Origin: an uncultured Pseudomonadota bacterium
GTDB taxonomy: Bacteria; Pseudomonadota; Gammaproteobacteria; Enterobacterales; Succinivibrionaceae
DNA: 46,746 nt
Direction of reading: 5' to 3'
Assembly: GCA_900315145.1 (NCBI GenBank)
Contig: OMYE01000004.1
Coordinates: 1-46,746 of the forward strand
Translations under genes and position numbers: made by a program
Shown: in pieces, positions 21,040-30,315 of the stretch
How the letters are laid out: every line of letters begins with the position of its first letter
Numbering within the stretch: the stretch's first letter is position 1
Notes under the pieces: generated by a model
Told to the model about the DNA's origin: nothing
Databases searched by the model: none
Seen by the model: the letters and a program-made list of their open reading frames with translations, nothing else

Positions 21040-22524
21040 TTAATTCTTGAGTAATTTATCGTAAAAACTGCGTTTTTCAGATATTCTTCCTGCCCAGGCC
21101 TTTAATCTAAGCAGAGTATTCTTTTCACTGCAATACCTTAAGGCTTCACTTACGTTATTTAAAGCCTGATCCCACATTCCCCGGTATTCCATAATCTCTA
21201 TATTCACCTGATAAAGCTCGCATGTTTTATTCATTTTACGATAAGCAGTCTTAAGCATTTCATCAACCAGAACAGAATGAGCAGTATTATTTCTTTTATA
21301 TCTTTTCAGAAGTTCAACAGCCTTTTCATACTGCTGAGATTCAATATAGACATTTGCAAGATTCACTACCAGCACCTCATGATTGCCTTTTTTGCTGATA
21401 AAACTTTTCAACATTTCCGCGGCCTTACCATATTCTTTTTTTGAAGTATATAAATCGGTCATGGTATCAATGATAAAAAGATTACTGCCATACTTCGGTT
21501 TTAAATAATCCAAAGCCTTTTCCGCTTCCTTATAATCATGCAAATCAACAGCAGCAAGAGCCATCAGATACCATGCACCGATATCACCACTGTTCTTCCT
21601 AATTCTTTCCCTGGCTGTTTCCATGTTGAATTTAGGACTTATTGTACTGTATCTAACCTCTACCCTGCTCTTGGCGAAGACAAAATCCACACTTTCGTAA
21701 TAGCTCTTTGCCTTGAACTGTCTAGCTCTGTTTTCAGCTTCAGCTACACGCTTTGATGATATAGGATGGGTAAGAAGCATTTCAAATGCAGGGTTAAAAT
21801 TCTCTCCGCGAACCTGTAGCTTGCGCATCATATCTGCCATTCCTGCAGGATTAAAATCAGAATTATAAAGAAGATCTATACCAAGTCTGTCTGCTTCGTA
21901 TTCATTTGCTCTGGTGTAATTAATATTACTCTGCTGTATTCCTCCTATTGAAGCAGTAATACCAGCCATAGCCACAGCAGGATTAATTACCGCCAGAATA
22001 AGGCTCCCCAAAATACCGGCAGTTCCGGTTATTAACGCATCCTGCTGTTCCTCCATACTTCTTGCAATATGTCTCTGTGTTACATGTGTCATTTCATGAG
22101 CAAGTACCGAAGCAAACTGGCTTTCATTATCAGTTGCAACAATCAGACCTGTATGGAGTAAAAGTTTTCCACCGAAAAATGCAGCCGCATTAATGGTTTT
22201 ATCCTCAACAATTATCGCTTCAAAAGGATATCTGACTCCTACAGCATTTTTTGACATTCTTGATACTACTGAGTTTACATACTGCTGGAGTACCGGATCA
22301 TAAACCACCGGGAGTTGGGAACGGGCAACAGTAGAAAAATACTCCCCCATTTCCTTTTCCTTTTCGACTGAAATTGCCCTGACACCGGCAGTTCCAAATG
22401 CACTTGTATCCCCGGTTACAGAGGCTCCGGAGTTGTTAACTGAACAAAATGCTGCTATACCGCATATAATCCCGATCATCAGCCTGCTGCCGACATATCT
22501 GCCACATGTCTTTCCTGTTAACAT
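21040..22524 (-). CDS. bepA: Periplasmic M48 metalloprotease/chaperone BepA
   Basis: A 494-residue protein with an N-terminal signal peptide (hydrophobic LMIGIICGIAAFCSV), an M48 zinc-protease domain and C-terminal TPR repeats (from about residue 300). The zinc motif is HEMTH (143-147), and the third ligand Glu is in NEYEADRLGIDLL. BepA (YfgC) in E. coli helps assemble LptD and degrades stalled outer-membrane proteins. The length matches (E. coli 487). The usual NAFALPGG segment before the active site reads NAAAFFGG here, a mild divergence. It converges with ybbN. Confidence 0.93.
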   Translation of the reverse strand: MLTGKTCGRYVGSRLMIGIICGIAAFCSVNNSGASVTGDTSAFGTAGVRAISVEKEKEMGEYFSTVARSQLPVVYDPVLQQYVNSVVSRMSKNAVGVRYPFEAIIVEDKTINAAAFFGGKLLLHTGLIVATDNESQFASVLAHEMTHVTQRHIARSMEEQQDALITGTAGILGSLILAVINPAVAMAGITASIGGIQQSNINYTRANEYEADRLGIDLLYNSDFNPAGMADMMRKLQVRGENFNPAFEMLLTHPISSKRVAEAENRARQFKAKSYYESVDFVFAKSRVEVRYSTISPKFNMETARERIRKNSGDIGAWYLMALAAVDLHDYKEAEKALDYLKPKYGSNLFIIDTMTDLYTSKKEYGKAAEMLKSFISKKGNHEVLVVNLANVYIESQQYEKAVELLKRYKRNNTAHSVLVDEMLKTAYRKMNKTCELYQVNIEIMEYRGMWDQALNNVSEALRYCSEKNTLLRLKAWAGRISEKRSFYDKLLKN

Positions 22525-23241
22525 ATTCTTCTCTTTTTTTGGTTACCCAAAACTAATCAACACTTGTCCGAATCACCATTTAATACGAATCCGGCATCAA
22601 CCGGCATATTCGTTAAACTATTCAGTCCGACAGCCGGATTATCGTATTACACCGTAATATAGAGTATCCACCTGTCTTTTTATCATTTCAATGCACTAAA
22701 CAGCGATAGTGCCTTATTCATGCGTCGCGTCACCCGTAGGATCTTTTTTTTGGGTAAAAAACCATACACCCGGTCAATCATTAAATACGTTATATTTCCG
22801 GAACATTACAATATATTTAATTCCACAGTAATCCATTTGGGGAAACATTACACTTAGTATACATGGAAGCCTTCTAAGTTCCATATTTTACTAAATCAAT
22901 CATAAAAAAACTCTTACGCCATTAATAATCCCCTACGGTTGGGGTCTGAATATCAGTTTTGTACACGCAAAACCATATTTTTTTGTCAACATCTGACAAC
23001 AGTTTTATAATAGCATTCCGTAATAATTTTAGAATATCAGTCAATTCGTTTAGATTGCCGGCATCACATCAATACCAGAAAACTTCATTAAACAGGCCTC
23101 TGGTGCTTTATCAAGTCTTCTAACATAATTAGTAAGAAGCCTTACATGACGTGTTTTTCCGACCATTAATCCCCGTATTTCGCATACTGATATTATAATC
23201 ATAAAGTATATTTACTTTTTATTTTATCAAGGTAAAACCCA
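22525..23241. other. Divergent spacer between bepA and perM
   Basis: About 720 bases without a credible ORF. The main element is a near-consensus plus-strand promoter at 22983-23011, which would give perM a leader of about 220 nt. A second TATAAT (23194-23199) has no good -35 element. Small inverted repeats (CCCC/GGGG near 22930, CTTCT/AGAAG near 23120) are present but not convincing. Confidence 0.6.
22983..23011 (+). promoter_or_regulatory. Near-consensus sigma-70 promoter for perM
   Basis: TTGTCA (22983-22988), a 17-base spacer and TATAAT (23006-23011) match the consensus at 11 of 12 positions. The start would be near 23018, giving a long 5' leader before perM at 23242. Confidence 0.65.
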
Positions 23242-24873
23242 ATGATATCGTTCTTTATAGACTGGTATAGGACAAATCTGTCCAGACCGGCGGCAATAAT
23301 TTTAATTCTTCAGTTTATTACAATTTTTGTAATTTTAAACTATTTTACCAATGTTTTCGGAACATTGATTGCAGCTCTGGTATTCTCATTCATGCTTGAG
23401 AGACCGGTAGGTTTTCTGGTAAAAAAAGGGGTAACCAGACTGAAAGCCTCTATACTGGTAACAATGGCATATGTCACTCTCATTGTCTCTATGTTAATAA
23501 TTGTTATTCCTCCGGCAGCAGAACAGCTAACCAGAATCAGTAACAGTATCAGTAACACCATTTCTGAAATTTCAAAGCACGGCAATAAAGGCGATCTCCA
23601 TAAAATCCTTCGTGAAAATATTGTTCAGCAGGAACAGCCTAAAAACAGCGACAGTTCAGCAGAAAAAGAAGAATCCGTGAACGTGCAGACTCCGGATGCT
23701 GAAAATGAAAATACAAACACCGGAAATACAGATGCTGAAGGTAGTTCCGGGACTAACGGCAGCAATGACCATGTACTTTCTGCAAATACTACTGATTCAG
23801 TTTCAGAAAATGCCGGTTCAAATGATTCTGACGTCAAAAATACAACGGAGTCCGCTGTTACTGACACCTCCTTAAATACGGATGTAAATCAAAATTCTGA
23901 AGTTCAACATGCAACCGGCAGTAATAATTCAAAAGGCGATGAGACACAGTCTCAGACAGCTTCACCTGTTCAATACGGAATTCCGTATGCCACTGTCAAA
24001 GAATCAGAAAATGATGAATACAGCGGTTACGTTCCCCAGTCAATGAATGAAACAGATAAAAAGGAAAGCACTGCCGCTATGAACTGGCTAACTTCAAAAG
24101 TTAAAATTTTATTTGATAAGCTGCCAAGTTCATATAAGGATCTGGTCTCAGAAAAGCAGATTCAGGAATATACACTGTTACTTATCAATAAAACAAGAGA
24201 AGCTGTTACCCCTTTTGTAACCCAGAAGATAGCACCGTTCTTCATGGATGCTATTTCGTGTATCGTGTACTTAATCATTGTCCCGATCTTCTCATTCTAT
24301 ATGCTGAAGGATAAGGACAAACTTCTATCTCTAACTAAAAAATACTTAAGTTCCAATGATGAGGTTGCCTCTTTCTGGCTAGAGATGAATATGCTGATAT
24401 CAAAATATCTGAACGGTAAGTGTATTCATATCATAATCATCTTCCTGGTGAACTGGATAGCATTCAGTATTCTTGGACTTAACTACGCACTGTTGCTGGC
24501 AATAGGCTGCGGTCTCAGTGTAATTATCCCTTACATCGGCATGATTATCATTACCATACCTGTTGTCATAATCGGTCTTATCCAGTTCGGTTTAAGTTCT
24601 GATATGATGTGGCTGGTGGCTCTCTACACCATTCTGCAGATTCTCGATGGCTATGCCCTTACACCAATGCTGTTCTCTGAAACACTCAATCTCGATCCGT
24701 TCTTTATCCTGGTTGCAATTGTTGTTTTCGGAGCACTTTTCGGATTCTGGGGAGTGGTTTTGGCTATTCCGTTAGCCACATTCATTAAGACAATCTTCAC
24801 CAAATGGCCTGTAAATACGGAATATCTGCGACAAAAGGAAGAAGAACTTAAGAAAGCTCAATCATCCAACTAA
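23242..24873 (+). CDS. perM: PerM-like AI-2E family transporter with a large polar insert
   Basis: A 543-residue membrane protein of the AI-2E/UPF0118 family. N-terminal helices (about 15-90) and the C-terminal half (from about residue 325) fit the family: APFFMDAISCIVYLIIVPIFSFYMLKDKD, GLNYALLLAIGCGLSVIIPYIGMI and the closing FGFWGVVLAIPLATFIKTIF. Relatives are about 350 residues. Here residues about 128-280 are an extra acidic Ser/Asn/Thr/Glu-rich stretch with no hydrophobic segment, placed in the soluble domain between helices. The flanking frame is continuous, so this is an insertion, not a frameshift. The transported substrate is not known. perM-hda-DUF2066-purM is a common gammaproteobacterial neighbourhood. 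Confidence 0.88.
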   Translation: MISFFIDWYRTNLSRPAAIILILQFITIFVILNYFTNVFGTLIAALVFSFMLERPVGFLVKKGVTRLKASILVTMAYVTLIVSMLIIVIPPAAEQLTRISNSISNTISEISKHGNKGDLHKILRENIVQQEQPKNSDSSAEKEESVNVQTPDAENENTNTGNTDAEGSSGTNGSNDHVLSANTTDSVSENAGSNDSDVKNTTESAVTDTSLNTDVNQNSEVQHATGSNNSKGDETQSQTASPVQYGIPYATVKESENDEYSGYVPQSMNETDKKESTAAMNWLTSKVKILFDKLPSSYKDLVSEKQIQEYTLLLINKTREAVTPFVTQKIAPFFMDAISCIVYLIIVPIFSFYMLKDKDKLLSLTKKYLSSNDEVASFWLEMNMLISKYLNGKCIHIIIIFLVNWIAFSILGLNYALLLAIGCGLSVIIPYIGMIIITIPVVIIGLIQFGLSSDMMWLVALYTILQILDGYALTPMLFSETLNLDPFFILVAIVVFGALFGFWGVVLAIPLATFIKTIFTKWPVNTEYLRQKEEELKKAQSSN

Positions 24874-24892
24874 TCAGATCTGGAAAAACGGC

Positions 24893-24916
24893 AGTTTTTA
24901 ATTAATAAAACTGCAA
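24893..24916 (+). terminator. Hairpin after perM
   Basis: GCAGTTTT pairs with AAAACTGC around an AT-rich loop, shortly after the perM stop. A second, longer hairpin follows at 24921-24959. Confidence 0.45.
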
Positions 24917-24920
24917 GTAT

Positions 24921-24959
24921 GGAAAAAAGGGAAAAAAATCTGTTTTTCCCCTTTTTTCC
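24921..24959. terminator. Long A/T-rich hairpin between perM and hda
   Basis: GGAAAAAAGGGAAAAA pairs with TTTTTCCCCTTTTTTCC with one unpaired C and a short loop. It can act in either direction and lies between the convergent perM and hda genes. Confidence 0.65.
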
Positions 24960-25136
24960 AAGATAGAACGCCAATAATTTTTTGAGAAGAATTCCATCTG
25001 CATAAGTTTTCATTTTCAGCTTAATGAATCAGCAAAAGACACAGTATATTCTGCTTACAAGCAAAGTAACAAGCATCATAATATTGACGTCAGACAAATT
25101 GATTAAAAATAATTGAAACTGTTAGAAACTGAAGGA

Positions 25137-25904
25137 TTACATCATTTTCAGATAGTCACCGGTTGATTTCTGTTTTACAGATTTAACTACCTGTTCCACA
25201 AAAGTCTTGGTAATCACCCGCTTTTTTAATGATGCCGCCAGAGAATCAATAAGATCCACCGCATCAATACACTCTCCGACATTACCCAGTCTGTTCACTA
25301 TAATGTCAGCAAGTTCCTTAGATAAGTTACTGCCCCTTATCGCTTCTCTTTTTATCAGCAGTTTTGGCAAATCAGCAATAGATACAGGATGAATACTTAA
25401 AGTAACTCCACTGCCAAGTCTGGTTATCAGATCGTTTTTTCTGAACTTTGCGGTTCTAGGTGATGAGGAAGCAACCACAATGAAAATACCTTTTTTACCG
25501 GCCTGCCAGCGATTATAGAGGTTAAAGATCTCATCCTCCCAATCATGCATCCCAGCTACAGCATCAATGTTGTCAAGGCATATGACATCACTGTTTTCAG
25601 CCCCCTGAAAAATTGAAACAGGAGCAGAATCAATGTAGTTGGCAAGATCCATTGCAACGGTCGAATAACCATTATCCTGAGCTTCACGAATAGAAGCATT
25701 CAGGAGATGGCTCTTACCGCCGTTTTTCGGTCCGTATAAGTATACGAAGTGCTGATTGGCACGCAAATCCCCAGAAAGGGCTTCCTTTAAGTAATTATAG
25801 GAAATCCTGTTCGCATCTGTGACATAAAATGACTCAAGAGTCCCTTCATAATCACCGTATCCCATGCGCAACGGAATTTGCTGATACTCTTTACCGTAAC
25901 TCAA
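25137..25904 (-). CDS. hda: DnaA-inactivator Hda
   Basis: A 255-residue AAA+ protein related to DnaA domain III. Walker A reads YGPKNGGKSHLLNAS and Walker B ICLDNIDAV; IFNLYNRWQAGKKGIFIVVASSSPR follows as in Hda. Hda with the sliding clamp makes DnaA hydrolyse ATP and so limits re-initiation. I take the TTG at 25904 as the start, because it keeps the N-terminal QQIPL, which resembles the QLSLPL clamp-binding motif of E. coli Hda; a start at Met18 would drop it. No ATG is available upstream before the in-frame TAA. E. coli hda also uses a non-ATG start. A 9-base inverted repeat lies upstream. Confidence 0.9.
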   Translation of the reverse strand: MSYGKEYQQIPLRMGYGDYEGTLESFYVTDANRISYNYLKEALSGDLRANQHFVYLYGPKNGGKSHLLNASIREAQDNGYSTVAMDLANYIDSAPVSIFQGAENSDVICLDNIDAVAGMHDWEDEIFNLYNRWQAGKKGIFIVVASSSPRTAKFRKNDLITRLGSGVTLSIHPVSIADLPKLLIKREAIRGSNLSKELADIIVNRLGNVGECIDAVDLIDSLAASLKKRVITKTFVEQVVKSVKQKSTGDYLKMM

Positions 25905-25984
25905 TCTTCTGACTAACCCGTAGTGTTAATTATTGTCCAATACTTAAGCGTTCGGTGAAGTACTATTTTGTTATGCTCCTACCC

Positions 25985-26030
25985 TCACGGAACGCGTGTA
26001 TGCGACACATTATCTACTTGAGTTCCGTGA
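25985..26030. repeat. Perfect 9-base inverted repeat upstream of hda
   Basis: TCACGGAAC (25985-25993) pairs with GTTCCGTGA (26022-26030) across 28 bases; a smaller GTGT/ACAC stem sits inside. It lies about 80 bases upstream of the hda start and could be an operator or a structured leader. Confidence 0.5.
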
Positions 26031-26142
26031 ATCAGTCATTCACTTTACTGAAAATAGCACTAACCTCATGCTAACTGTTTTATTTTATTATTAATCTGCA
26101 TAATATTTATTATTTTTTTGGTTTATCCCCAAAAAAATTACA

Positions 26143-26168
26143 AAAAATGCAAGATAACTTGCATTTTT
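26143..26168 (-). terminator. Terminator after the DUF2066 gene
   Basis: AAAAATGCAAG (26143-26153) pairs with CTTGCATTTTT (26158-26168), with T-rich sequence on both sides, so it may act both ways. A second hairpin GACAAAC/GTTTGTC (26180-26203) precedes it on the minus strand. Confidence 0.75.
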
Positions 26169-26254
26169 ATGATTAATCCGACAAACCTTGAACAAAGTTT
26201 GTCTATTTATTATTCATTTCAATTGTTTTGAAACAGACTTAATCCTGATGAGAG

Positions 26255-27667
26255 CTACACTCCGCCACCGGTATGATATCTCTTGTTAGGATCAGGGTAC
26301 ATGCCGCTGTTATTCTTTCTGCGAGATCTTTCTGTAGGACGTGTACGCTGTTCCGCTTTGTTATTCTGAGCATCACTGTTCTGGATATTACCGGCATTAT
26401 TCCCGGTATTACCACCGGCATCAGTTGAAACTGAATCACCAGTTTTGTTACCGGCATTTTCCTCGCCGGCGGATCCGGTACTGCTGTCGGTTCCGGTACC
26501 GGTAGCACTACCGGTTTTTTTCTTTGAATCATCAGGAATAACTATTACATTATTAACAGATGCGTCAAAATGGTACAGTGAAGCAACATTAGAATCCGGA
26601 ACCAGAGCAGGATAAGCTTCCATCAGGTTACTCGGATTTACTCCGTCCATAGTAGTGAGATTAAAAATAACATCCCCACCCTTCATATCCACAATATCCG
26701 CCTGACGGAAACCAATCTTATGGAAATTATTCTTTATTTCCATCATGGAATCAAAACTAGGAGTCCCCTTAATCATTATCTGCCATGAACCATTGGCCTG
26801 AACTCCGAGATTATTCTGATCCTGAATTCCAAAACCTTCCAGATGTGTTGTTACATTATTAACAGCTCTGCTTTCGCCTGAATTCCCTGATGTCTTCTGA
26901 TTTCCCATAGCTGTGCGCAGATCTTCATAGAATTTGGTGGTAATATTATTTATTCCCCCCTCTACCGTACCGGAAAACAGTTTCTTTGCGGTAGATACAT
27001 CTACAATGTGATAGGTAAACTGAAGACCGGAGTTTCCACTTGTCAGAAGACCGGCTACAGCAATCCCCTGGGTATATCTTGATGAGGCTCCGGCTATTCT
27101 GCCTGGATCTCCGGACATAACGTCCGAAATATTTATCTTTTCCATGTCGTCAAGATCGTTTAAAGGAAGAATTGTATTTACTTTATTTTCACTTCCTCTA
27201 CCGACAAAAGCATCCACAAAACCGTCACGTTCACCGGACACGACAATTCTTGCTTCAGTGCGTTCGTCAACTTTTCCGCCTTCTCCAACGACATCAACCA
27301 TGGTTCCTCTGGTAAGCCAGAGAATCATCGGATCTTTCAGACCGTTCCACACAGTAATTTTTCCACTGCCGAGCATCTGTTTCACTGCAGCTTCAGAAAA
27401 CACCACTTCAAGCTGACCGTCAGGAGTAATATTTTCAGACTGGATAATATCATCGAGATTAACCTTCACAGAGTTGGGATCTGTACTTCCGTTACTCAGA
27501 CCATATACCATTTCTGCAAATGCTTCTTCATGAGCGGAAACAAAATCACCTTCAAAAGGAACCTTGTATGAATAATTGGCCGCATGGGAGGCATTAAATA
27601 GGGCCATTCCTCCCCATATACCAATTACAAGAGTCGCTCTGCTTAAAACATTTTTATTTGAAAACAT
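26255..27667 (-). CDS. DUF2066-type exported protein with a low-complexity tail
   Basis: A 470-residue protein with a signal peptide (cleavage probably after ASHA, about residue 29). The region to about 370 resembles DUF2066 proteins, which lie beside hda, perM and purM in many gammaproteobacteria: YKVPFEGD, VKQMLGSGKITVWNGLKDPMILWL and a repeat-like second half (WQIMIKGTPSFDSMMEIK, IGFRQADIVDMKGGDVIFNL). The last 90 residues are Gly/Ser/Thr/Asn-rich and end in a basic PTERSRRKNNSG segment, an unusual extension. No function is established for the family; an envelope role is inferred from export. It is divergent from purM. Confidence 0.72.
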   Translation of the reverse strand: MFSNKNVLSRATLVIGIWGGMALFNASHAANYSYKVPFEGDFVSAHEEAFAEMVYGLSNGSTDPNSVKVNLDDIIQSENITPDGQLEVVFSEAAVKQMLGSGKITVWNGLKDPMILWLTRGTMVDVVGEGGKVDERTEARIVVSGERDGFVDAFVGRGSENKVNTILPLNDLDDMEKINISDVMSGDPGRIAGASSRYTQGIAVAGLLTSGNSGLQFTYHIVDVSTAKKLFSGTVEGGINNITTKFYEDLRTAMGNQKTSGNSGESRAVNNVTTHLEGFGIQDQNNLGVQANGSWQIMIKGTPSFDSMMEIKNNFHKIGFRQADIVDMKGGDVIFNLTTMDGVNPSNLMEAYPALVPDSNVASLYHFDASVNNVIVIPDDSKKKTGSATGTGTDSSTGSAGEENAGNKTGDSVSTDAGGNTGNNAGNIQNSDAQNNKAEQRTRPTERSRRKNNSGMYPDPNKRYHTGGGV

Positions 27668-28324
27668 TTCCTATCTTCCGTAATTTCTGACTGTATTCAC
27701 AATACTCACGCTTAAGCAGTATACTCAAAACACAGCCTAACCTGTGAGGAGACAATGAACAAGAAACCTAGTATATCGTGCTGTTCTGACTTACGGGATC
27801 AATCACTACCGCAGGTAAAAACCGGACATAAAAATACCACTATTTTATTTCAAATTCAGCTTGGTTCTTTATGTTTTTAACAGTTTCTTTTACAGATTCA
27901 TCAATTTTTAACTAATTTATCACAATTTATCGATTTTTATCACAAGTATTTTTCAAAAAGCAAAGAAATACAGACAACTAAATGTCTGTTGCACCGTAAC
28001 TTTATTAACAATCATAATCAGGTTCATGAAGGCCTACCGATCTAACGTGATAAAAAGAAAAATATCAGCAGAATTGATTTTTTCAACGCTTCTTCCGGAT
28101 CTAAGCCGACAAAATGCTGTTGTCCCGCTATGATCTGCATTTTTTATATATTTCTCAAAAAAACAATCAAAAAATTAAACAGTATAATACCGGTATATTC
28201 ATCAGTATTTTTAAGAAAAAAATAAAATATTTCAGTAAAAAATACTAAAAATATGAAAAACAAACAAAAATTTGTTAAAATGTTCACAGTTTAACACGTT
28301 AAAATACATGAGGCCAATCCAACC
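27668..28324. other. Divergent spacer between the DUF2066 gene and purM
   Basis: About 660 bases. It contains the small ORF at 27755-27880 and its putative promoter, then AT-rich sequence. Near purM, GTTAAAAT occurs twice 24 bases apart (about 28273 and 28297), possibly part of its promoter. No PurR-type box is obvious. Confidence 0.55.
27755..27880 (+). CDS. Possible 41-residue small ORF
   Basis: MNKKPSISCCSDL opens a 41-codon ORF ending in TAA. GAGGAG sits 3-9 bases upstream of the ATG, a near-ideal ribosome-binding site. Upstream, TTCACA and TATACT about 18 bases apart form a fair promoter. There is no transmembrane helix; a hydrophobic C-terminal patch and three Cys are present. It lies between the divergent DUF2066 and purM genes, about 440 bases before purM, and could be a leader peptide, a small protein or chance. 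Coordinates may be off by one. Confidence 0.35.
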   Translation: MNKKPSISCCSDLRDQSLPQVKTGHKNTTILFQIQLGSLCF

Positions 28325-29362
28325 ATGGATAATCAGAAATTAAGCTATAAAGATGCCGGCGTAGATATCGATGCAGGCAATGCACTTGTAGACAATATCA
28401 AGAGTGTAGTTAAAAAGACAACCAGACCTGAAGTTATGGGTGGTCTTGGTGGTTTCGGTGCTCTCTGCCGTATTCCAAAGAACTACAAAAACCCAATTCT
28501 CGTATCAGGTACCGACGGTGTTGGTACCAAGCTCAGATTAGCTATCGATTTCCAAAAGCATGATACCGTAGGTATTGATTTGGTTGCTATGAGCGTAAAC
28601 GATCTAGTAGTACAGGGTGCAGAGCCTCTGTTCTTCCTCGACTACTATGCAACAGGCAAGCTCAATGTTGAAGATGCAACCAAAGTAGTAACCGGTATTG
28701 GTAAAGGCTGTGAATTAGCAGGTTGCTCCCTCATCGGCGGTGAAACTGCTGAAATGCCTGGAATGTACCATGTACCTGATTATGACCTCGCAGGTTTTGC
28801 TGTAGGCGTAGTGGAAGAAGAAGAAATCATTGACGGTTCAAAGGTTAAGGCCGGTGATGCTATCGTTGCCATTGCCTCCTCAGGGCCTCATTCAAATGGT
28901 TATTCACTCATTAGAAAGGTTCTTGAAGTATCCAAAGCCGATCCTCAGCAGAAAATGTCTGACGGCCGTACTTTAATCGACACCTTATTAACTCCAACCC
29001 GTATTTACGTTAAGCCTGTTCTCAACGTAATGAAGAGTTGTAAGATTCATGCCCTTGCCCACATCACCGGTGGCGGTTTCTGGGAAAACATCCCTAGAGT
29101 ACTTCCTGCAAACACTAAAGCCGTATGTAAGGAAAACAGCTGGGAATGGCCGGAAGTGTTCAAGTGGCTTCAGACCAACGGCAACATCGATACTCATGAA
29201 ATGTACCGTACCTTCAACTGCGGTGTTGGTATGATCATGGCTCTTGACAGCAGTGAGGCTGCAAAGGCTGTTGAAATCCTTAATGCCAGCGGTGAACACG
29301 CTTGGGTAATCGGCAGTATTGAAGCTGCAAAGGATAATGAAGAACAGGTTGAAATTATCTAA
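28325..29362 (+). CDS. purM: Phosphoribosylformylglycinamidine cyclo-ligase (AIR synthase)
   Basis: A 345-residue enzyme that closes FGAM to aminoimidazole ribotide with ATP, the fifth step of purine synthesis. Family segments are intact: [21 protein letters not shown] at the start, [81 protein letters not shown] and [19 protein letters not shown]. The length equals E. coli PurM (345). GAGG lies upstream of the ATG. A clear terminator follows, and no purN is adjacent, unlike in E. coli. Confidence 0.98.
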   Translation: MDNQKLSYKDAGVDIDAGNALVDNIKSVVKKTTRPEVMGGLGGFGALCRIPKNYKNPILVSGTDGVGTKLRLAIDFQKHDTVGIDLVAMSVNDLVVQGAEPLFFLDYYATGKLNVEDATKVVTGIGKGCELAGCSLIGGETAEMPGMYHVPDYDLAGFAVGVVEEEEIIDGSKVKAGDAIVAIASSGPHSNGYSLIRKVLEVSKADPQQKMSDGRTLIDTLLTPTRIYVKPVLNVMKSCKIHALAHITGGGFWENIPRVLPANTKAVCKENSWEWPEVFKWLQTNGNIDTHEMYRTFNCGVGMIMALDSSEAAKAVEILNASGEHAWVIGSIEAAKDNEEQVEII

Positions 29363-29406
29363 GATTTATACAATTTGTACTTCTTTCGAAAGTCATTAAA
29401 CTAAGG

Positions 29407-29444
29407 AACCTGTTATTGACATCGGTCATAACAGGTTTTTTTTC
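29407..29444 (+). terminator. Rho-independent terminator after purM
   Basis: AACCTGTTAT (29407-29416) pairs with ATAACAGGTT (29428-29437), followed by TTTTTTT. Confidence 0.9.
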
Positions 29445-29454
29445 ATGACAACCA

Positions 29455-29494
29455 TAAAAAAACCTTATATTACCACCTGTCGATAATATAAGGT
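29455..29494 (-). terminator. Rho-independent terminator after gmhA
   Basis: ACCTTATATTA (29462-29472) pairs perfectly with TAATATAAGGT (29484-29494). On the minus strand TTTTTTTATGG follows. Confidence 0.85.
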
Positions 29495-29540
29495 CTGTTC
29501 ATCGAAACTGTATTCCTGATTCTGATTGAATAAATATATT

Positions 29541-30119
29541 TTATTCAGCCATTTTTGCCTCAATTGCCTGAATAAGAATATGAATTACTTTGATATGAAT
29601 CTCCTGAATACGATCAGCAAAACCAAAATGCGGCACACGGATTTCAACATCTGCCAGACCGGCAAGCTTACCACCGTTTTTACCGGTAAGAACAACCGTT
29701 GCAATTCCTTTACTCTTTGCTGTTTCCACAGCTTTGATAATATTACCGGAATTACCGCTTGTGGATATTCCCAGAAAAACGTCTCCTTTACGACCTACGC
29801 CTTCAAGATATCTTGAAAAAACATATTCAAATCCGAAATCATTGGATACACAGGACAGATGACTAGGGTCTGAAATGGCTATAGCACCATAGGAAGGTCT
29901 GTTTTCGCGGTATCTTCCTGTAAGCTCTTCTGCAAAATGCATGGCATCACAATGACTGCCGCCGTTACCTGCTGACATAATCTTTCCATCATGCTTAAGG
30001 GAATCCGCCATAATAGTGGCCGCTCTTTCAATAGCCTCGATATTATTATCATCAGACAGAAAATTATTCAATACTTCAGCAGCCTCTTTTAAAGAACCTC
30101 TTATATCGTATCCAGACAT
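29541..30119 (-). CDS. gmhA: Sedoheptulose-7-phosphate isomerase GmhA
   Basis: A 192-residue SIS-domain enzyme that makes heptose 7-phosphate for the LPS inner core. It is very close to E. coli GmhA (192 residues): [76 protein letters not shown] and VIHILIQ match almost in full. The zinc- and substrate-binding residues in these segments are intact. The SIS protein DiaA is related, but the RYRENRP motif and [10 protein letters not shown] tail favour GmhA. It is monocistronic, with its own terminator. Confidence 0.96.
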   Translation of the reverse strand: MSGYDIRGSLKEAAEVLNNFLSDDNNIEAIERAATIMADSLKHDGKIMSAGNGGSHCDAMHFAEELTGRYRENRPSYGAIAISDPSHLSCVSNDFGFEYVFSRYLEGVGRKGDVFLGISTSGNSGNIIKAVETAKSKGIATVVLTGKNGGKLAGLADVEIRVPHFGFADRIQEIHIKVIHILIQAIEAKMAE

Positions 30120-30315
30120 TTATTTATTCTTCCTTATTTTTTTATTATCAGTACGTCCAGCTTTTAAACTGCACTGCCTAATTTATAATACAGCAGATAA
30201 ATAAAAACACGCAGTTTATTATTGTATTATCCCAAAAATTTGATTTAAAACATAATTCGCACCGGGGCATCTTGAAAGGATAGACTTTCTGTCATAATTC
30301 CGGTTCCGTCAGGTT

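Larger units (their letters stand above)
25905..26254. other. Spacer between the DUF2066 gene and hda
   Basis: About 350 bases with an inverted repeat (25985-26030) and two hairpins (26143-26168, 26180-26203). No credible gene. The hda promoter (minus strand) should lie here; I could not identify it with confidence. Confidence 0.6.

Noticed and set aside
23018..23241. Riboswitch in the long perM leader
   Set aside because: Only weak short stems are visible and no known riboswitch core is recognised.
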